A stretch of DNA of 26,278 nt from Lachnospiraceae bacterium (GTDB lineage: Bacteria > Bacillota > Clostridia > Lachnospirales > Lachnospiraceae). A program made the position numbers and the translations under genes. Location: contig CAAGKE010000045.1 of the NCBI GenBank assembly GCA_900770325.1, positions 1 through 26,278 on the forward strand, in the 5' to 3' direction. The notes beneath the pieces were generated by a model, which ran no database searches, had not been told where the DNA came from, and was given only the letters and a program-made list of their open reading frames with translations. This document shows positions 22,525 through 26,278 of the stretch, piece after piece. Position 1 is the stretch's first letter; each line of letters opens with the position of its first letter.

Positions 22525-23801
22525 TGGGAGCTTTGTTATTTATTCTTCTTTTAGGATTTATTTTTGTTGGTCTGCCAATAGGATTTTCTATTCTTTTATC
22601 CAGCACCATGTTTCTGCAGATTACCAGCTTAAAACCATTGATTGTTGTAGCACAGAAAATTGCTCTTGGCCTGGATTCTACGTCATTGCTTGCAATTCCG
22701 CTCTTTACCCTGATGGGATATATCATGGAGCAGTGCGGTCTTTCTAAACGATTGATCGACTGGGTATATGCAATGTTCGGAAGATTTCGCGGAGCAATGG
22801 GGATTGTAACGATCATATGTTGTACTATTTTTGCGGCATTGTCAGGATCCGGTCCGGCTACAGTAGCCGCAATTGGATCGATTCTGATTCCTGCAATGAT
22901 TGAGAATGGTTATGAAAAGAAAACAGCAGCAGGATTGACTGCTATGGCTGGTGCGCTGGGACCGATTATCCCCCCGAGCATCATTATGATCGTTTATGCA
23001 ACAACAATGAATGTTTCTATTACCAAAATGTTTATGGGTGGTGTTCTGCCGGGACTTTTGATTGCATTATGTCTTTGTGTTGCAAACGTACTTGTCACGA
23101 AAAAAATGCCGCTTATCGTTAATACGAATAAAGCATCTTTTAAAGAAATACTGAGAGTTACATGGAAAGCATTGCCGACACTTTTTCTGCCCGTTTTGAT
23201 TCTTGGAGGAATTTATGGCGGTATCTTCACACCTACGGAATCCGCTACTGCCGGTGTTGTATACAGTCTGATTCTTGCACTTGTCTATAAAAAACTGAGT
23301 ATAAAGACTTTTGTAGAATCTTTAAAGAAGACGATTATTACATCAGCAATGATCTGTTTCCTGATCGGCAGTGCGGCAGTATTCTGTTGGATCCTTTCTA
23401 CTACACAGATTCCCACCAGGATCGCAAACTATGTAGTACCGCTTCTGGATGGAAATATTGTTCTTTATTGGATCCTTTTGGTAGGTATTCTGATGTTTAT
23501 TGGCTGCCTGATGGAAGGTCTTGCAAGTGTTGTTATGCTTGCTCCGGTACTTGCACCGATCGGTCTTGCTATGGGCATTAATGAGATCCAGCTTGGTGTG
23601 GTTTTCTGTATCACACTGATCGTAGGATTTGTTACTCCGCCGTTTGGTGCGAACCTGTTTACGGTAGTAGGTTTGACAAAACAGCCGTTTGGCGATGTTG
23701 TAGTCGGAGTACTTCCGTTCCTGATCGCTACTTTTATTGCATTGATACTCTGTATTATTTTCCCTCCGATTATTACATTCCTTCCGGGACTGGTTGCTTA
23801 G
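22524..23801 (+). CDS. dctM: TRAP transporter large permease subunit (DctM family)
   Basis: The 425-residue integral membrane protein forms the ion-coupled transport channel. It shows about 12 hydrophobic segments and the family motifs GLDSTSLLAIPLFTLMGYIM, ALSGSGPATVAAIGSILIPAM (the conserved hairpin) and ALGPIIPPSIIMIVYA. GFVTPPFGANLF near the C-terminus is the second half's equivalent. GAGAGGAGG inside the end of dctQ serves as its ribosome binding site. With dctP and dctQ it makes a complete three-component Na+-dependent TRAP system. Confidence 0.95.
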   Translation: MGALLFILLLGFIFVGLPIGFSILLSSTMFLQITSLKPLIVVAQKIALGLDSTSLLAIPLFTLMGYIMEQCGLSKRLIDWVYAMFGRFRGAMGIVTIICCTIFAALSGSGPATVAAIGSILIPAMIENGYEKKTAAGLTAMAGALGPIIPPSIIMIVYATTMNVSITKMFMGGVLPGLLIALCLCVANVLVTKKMPLIVNTNKASFKEILRVTWKALPTLFLPVLILGGIYGGIFTPTESATAGVVYSLILALVYKKLSIKTFVESLKKTIITSAMICFLIGSAAVFCWILSTTQIPTRIANYVVPLLDGNIVLYWILLVGILMFIGCLMEGLASVVMLAPVLAPIGLAMGINEIQLGVVFCITLIVGFVTPPFGANLFTVVGLTKQPFGDVVVGVLPFLIATFIALILCIIFPPIITFLPGLVA

Positions 23802-23816
23802 TTGGGAAATAACAGC

Positions 23817-23840
23817 TACTTTCACGTTGTTCACAGTAAC
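23817..23840. repeat. Solo left end of the family 1 MITE
   Basis: TACTTTCACGTTGTTCACAG followed by TAAC matches the first 26 bases of the element at 17152 (TTACTGTTCACGTTGTTCAC...) with a small deletion. It lies in the 68-base gap between dctM and the next gene, 29 bases ahead of its start. Confidence 0.6.
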
Positions 23841-23869
23841 AAATAATACTTCTTCTCAGGAGGCAAGAT

Positions 23870-24742
23870 ATGAAAGATTATTTACAAGGGGCATATGACC
23901 TTCATATCCATTGTGGTCCGGATGTTCTGCCCCGGAAAGTCACTGCGCTTGAAATGGCAAAAAGAGCAGTGGACTGCGGCATGAAAGGATTTGCAATCAA
24001 ATCTCATTATGCTCAGACCTGTCTGCAGGCTGCTGCTGTTCGTGATATTTACTCAAAATGCAATGCGGTTGGATCGCTGGTATTAAACTCCGCAGTGGGT
24101 GGAATTAATCCAATGGCAGTGGAGACTGCTGCGCGTATGGGGGCAAAGATCATCTGGTGTCCGACCTTTGATTCACCAGGACAGAGAGATTATTATCTGA
24201 AAAATCTGCCGCAGTATATTGGAATGCAGAAAAAGTTCCTGGACAATCAGATTGACGTACCGGCAGTTCCGCTGGTGGATGGGAATGGTGAACTTCTGGA
24301 AGCAATGAAGATTATTCTGGCACTTGCAAAAGAGTACAAAATAGCAGTTGGTACCGGTCATATTTCTCATGAAGAAACCTTTGCTCTGGCAAAGGAAGCA
24401 GAGAGAATCGGATTTCAGAAATTGATCATTACCCATGCTGACTGGGAATTTACACATTACAGTGTAGAAGAACAAAAAGCACTGGCAGAAATGGGTGCTT
24501 ATGTTGAACATTCCTATACCTCACCCGCAGAGGGAGCAGTACCATGGGAACAAGTATTCAGGGAAATACGGGAAATTGGTGTGAAACACTGTTTTATTAC
24601 TACGGATCTTGGAAAAATGACTGGAGATTATCCGGACGTCGGTTTGGCTGATTATGCGAAGCGGCTCTCAGACGGTGGTTTCTCTGATGAAGAAATTGGC
24701 ATTATGATGAGAGAAATTCCAGCTTATCTGATTGAGGGATAG
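23870..24742 (+). CDS. DUF6282-type putative metal-dependent hydrolase (amidohydrolase-like)
   Basis: The 290-residue product looks like an amidohydrolase-superfamily TIM barrel. It has the N-terminal metal motif DLHIHCGPD (10-18, His12 and His14), IKSHY (43-47, Lys44 and His46), GTGHIS (161-166, His164), ITHAD (187-191, His189) and TTDLG (244-248, Asp246). These correspond to the usual beta1, beta5, beta6 and beta8 ligands. WCPTFDS (97-103) is characteristic of the group annotated DUF6282 as I recall it. Members have no firmly known reaction; hydrolysis of a lactone, amide or similar bond is likely by fold. CAGGAGG lies about 8 bases ahead of the ATG. The gene sits between the TRAP genes and the aldolase, so it probably acts on the imported acid or its product. 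Confidence 0.8.
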   Translation: MKDYLQGAYDLHIHCGPDVLPRKVTALEMAKRAVDCGMKGFAIKSHYAQTCLQAAAVRDIYSKCNAVGSLVLNSAVGGINPMAVETAARMGAKIIWCPTFDSPGQRDYYLKNLPQYIGMQKKFLDNQIDVPAVPLVDGNGELLEAMKIILALAKEYKIAVGTGHISHEETFALAKEAERIGFQKLIITHADWEFTHYSVEEQKALAEMGAYVEHSYTSPAEGAVPWEQVFREIREIGVKHCFITTDLGKMTGDYPDVGLADYAKRLSDGGFSDEEIGIMMREIPAYLIEG

Positions 24743-24768
24743 AATTATAACTGGGGGTTTATTTTATA

Positions 24769-25761
24769 ATGAATTTATTTGATAATACACTCCGTGACGG
24801 AGGAAATGTTGTAGGACATGGTTTTTCTATTGAATTGACAAAAAGTATAATTTCAGGTCTCTTAAGTGCTGGCATTAAAGATATCGAAATGGGTAACTGT
24901 AAAGGTCTGGGTGCCTATGATATGCTGAATGCGACGAACTGCCCGTCTGATGAAGAGTATCTGGAAGCAGTTCAGCCGTACCTTCCGGATGGACGTATTG
25001 GGATGTTTATGCTGGCAAAATGTGCAGATAAAGATAAGATTCGTGCAGCAAAGGATGCAGGAATCGGGTTTCTTCGTGTAGGTGCAAATGCAAGTGATGG
25101 CGCTGGAGCAGTTAAGGCAGTAGAAATGGTAAAAGAAGCAGGGTTCCTTTGCCGTTATTCTATGATGAAGGCATATGTGTCCACACCGGAAGACCTTGCA
25201 GCTGAAGCAAAAATGCTCCAGGATGCGGGCGTAGATAAAATTACCATTATGGATTCTGCAGGAACGATGTATCCGCAGGAAGCAGCAGATTATGTAAAAG
25301 CATTGAAAGAAAAGGTTACGATACCGGTAGGTTTCCATGGCCACAGCAATCTTGGCCTTTCACAGGCCAATGCAATCTGTGCAGCGGCAGCCGGTGCAGA
25401 TGAAATTGACTGCGGACTGCTTGGTATGGCTAGAAGTGCAGGAAACTGCGCAACGGAACTGGCAGCAGCAACTCTGAAAAAGCAGGGTTATCTGGAAGAA
25501 GTTGATCTTTATAAACTGCTTAATTATCTGAATGACGGGCTGATACCGGCAATGAAAGCATACAATTATCATGTGGCAGTAACACCGGTAGACCTGATGT
25601 TAGGCCTTTCAGGATGTCATTCAAACTTCCTGGGGATGTTCCGGAAAGTTGCAGAAGAAGAAAAAGTATCCTTACTGAGGCTAATCGCTGAAGTATCCGC
25701 AGTGGACAGAAAAAATCCGCCGGAAGAGCTGCTCCGTAAAGTGGCATCACAGTTAAAATAA
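24769..25761 (+). CDS. DRE-TIM (HMGL-like) aldolase, related to 4-hydroxy-2-oxovalerate aldolase
   Basis: The 330-residue product opens with FDNTLRDGGNVVGHGF. Arg9-Asp10 and His17 match the catalytic/metal residues of the DmpG/BphI aldolases. It continues with Glu40 in DIEMGN, IMDSAG (160-165) and the divalent-metal HxH in GFHGHSNLGLSQAN (188-201, His190 and His192), then GLLGMARSAGN. The family cleaves 4-hydroxy-2-oxo acids to pyruvate and an aldehyde, or does related acyl-lyase chemistry. No acylating aldehyde dehydrogenase (DmpF) partner is adjacent, so it is probably not the classical meta-cleavage enzyme. It begins 26 bases after the DUF6282 gene and ends the operon before a terminator. 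Confidence 0.85.
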   Translation: MNLFDNTLRDGGNVVGHGFSIELTKSIISGLLSAGIKDIEMGNCKGLGAYDMLNATNCPSDEEYLEAVQPYLPDGRIGMFMLAKCADKDKIRAAKDAGIGFLRVGANASDGAGAVKAVEMVKEAGFLCRYSMMKAYVSTPEDLAAEAKMLQDAGVDKITIMDSAGTMYPQEAADYVKALKEKVTIPVGFHGHSNLGLSQANAICAAAAGADEIDCGLLGMARSAGNCATELAAATLKKQGYLEEVDLYKLLNYLNDGLIPAMKAYNYHVAVTPVDLMLGLSGCHSNFLGMFRKVAEEEKVSLLRLIAEVSAVDRKNPPEELLRKVASQLK

Positions 25762-25788
25762 CATTCTTCAAGCGGGACCAAACAGAAA

Positions 25789-25829
25789 GACCATTCAACA
25801 GGCTGTATTGTCTGCTGGGTGGTTTTTTT
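25789..25829 (+). terminator. Terminator of the TRAP-hydrolase-aldolase operon
   Basis: ACCATTCAACAG (25790-25801) pairs with CTGCTGGGTGGT (25812-25823), using G-T pairs, and TTTTTT follows. It lies 28 bases past the aldolase stop. Confidence 0.8.
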
Positions 25830-25908
25830 CGTGTTATCCAACTACATAAACAACAGACGCGGTTCCATGCGGATTGGCTCATTCTTGCCGTATCAGGTCA
25901 GTTCGGGT

Positions 25909-26271
25909 TTATTGGTCATTGTCGTTTCCTTCGTCCGTACCTTCTTCTGGCAATTTGCCCGACTGCGATGCCGGCTTCTTTTCCTGGGACTTTACCCGTC
26001 GTTCCAGTTTCTTGATATCCTCAGCCGGCGGCAGATTTTCCGGTTTGATACCACGCTGTCCCAGAATCTCCCGGACCGAAAGATTGTTCTGCACATGCTC
26101 ACCGGTGATGGTGTGTTCACCCTGTAAATCCTTTTCTTCCACATTGTAGTTGGTCATTTCGGTTGCCAGATTCTTAGCGGCAATCGTCAGTGTCGGCAAA
26201 AAATCTGCAAGGGGACGGGTATCCTTGACTCCAAGGCGATCCTTCATCTTGAAAGAAGATGAGACTCCCAC
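25909..26271 (-). pseudogene. dinD: C-terminal part of DinD (DNA-damage-inducible protein D), truncated by a repeat
   Basis: Residues from DRLGVKDTRPLADFLPTLTI onward, with ATEMTNYN, ITGEHVQNN, REILGQRGIKPENLPPAEDI and KKLERRVKS, match the C-terminal third of DinD as I know it. DinD is an SOS-induced protein reported to inhibit RecA filaments in E. coli. The full protein is near 275 residues; only about 112 remain. The upstream ten codons (MGVSSSFKMK) are not DinD-like. They are the inverse complement of the palindromic repeat end at 26243-26278, so the gene is interrupted there. The rest may lie beyond the window. The tail (EEGTDEGNDNDQ) is acidic and low-complexity. Confidence 0.7.
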
Positions 26272-26278
26272 CTCTATA
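26243..26278. repeat. Second copy of the palindromic element, cut by the window edge
   Basis: TTCATCTTGAAAGAAGATGA, continuing GACTCCCACCTCTATA, is identical over 36 bases to 1321-1356. It begins exactly where similarity to dinD stops and continues out of the window. Confidence 0.85.

Overview
The window looks like chromosomal DNA of a low-to-moderate GC Firmicute, most likely a gut Lachnospiraceae-type Clostridium (inference). The reasons are Clostridia-type ribosome binding sites (AGGAGG-like), a lysine riboswitch ahead of dapA, clostridial versions of DapA, DapB, LysC, IlvE and PncB, a LytTR/GHKL two-component system and a TRAP transporter. The window may be a contig: its right edge falls inside a repeat that also occurs near the left end, and the left edge falls inside an ssb-like gene.

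Layout. 1-1280: end of an SSB-like gene and a cobO-type adenosyltransferase. 1281-2209: a repeat-rich leader with a nested transposon relic, a strong promoter, a lysine riboswitch with terminator, and a 203-bp inverted-repeat element just before dapA. 2210-5563: lysine/aspartate-family operon dapA-dapB-lysC. 5768-6793: ilvE, convergent with lysC across a bidirectional terminator. 7051-10219: RluA-type pseudouridine synthase, an exported M28-like peptidase probably missing a zinc ligand, and a sugar-nucleotidyltransferase. 10216-12383 (minus): pncB followed by a HAD phosphatase. 12384-13259: repeat element, tRNA-Gln(CTG) with consensus promoter and terminator, and a GC-rich palindrome. 13260-16070: a gene for a small secreted protein of unknown function, divergent from a LytTR response regulator (frameshifted in a T8 run) and its GHKL sensor kinase. 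16166-18716: a LysR regulator divergent from a BrnQ branched-chain amino acid carrier. 18821-25761: an accessory-looking catabolic cluster with an RpiR regulator, a 2-hydroxyacid dehydrogenase, the TRAP transporter DctP-DctQ-DctM, a DUF6282-type metallohydrolase and a DmpG/HMGL-like aldolase. 25909-26278: the 3' part of a dinD gene, cut by a repeat.

How it works together. The left half is amino-acid housekeeping: lysine-sensing RNA controls dapA-dapB-lysC, while ilvE and brnQ serve branched-chain amino acids. The most interesting functional unit is the 18.8-25.8 kb cluster. It reads as a self-contained route for importing a carboxylate, oxidising or reducing it, hydrolysing it and cleaving it by a retro-aldol step. 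The substrate cannot be named from sequence.

A second theme is small non-coding mobile elements. A 140-bp MITE-like family has two intact copies, one interrupted copy and several solo ends. An ~87-bp palindromic element has inserted in the hairpin loop of one MITE copy and also truncates dinD. A 203-bp inverted-repeat element has solo ends elsewhere. Several of these sit in regulatory gaps ahead of dapA, brnQ, tRNA-Gln, lysC and the DUF6282 gene.
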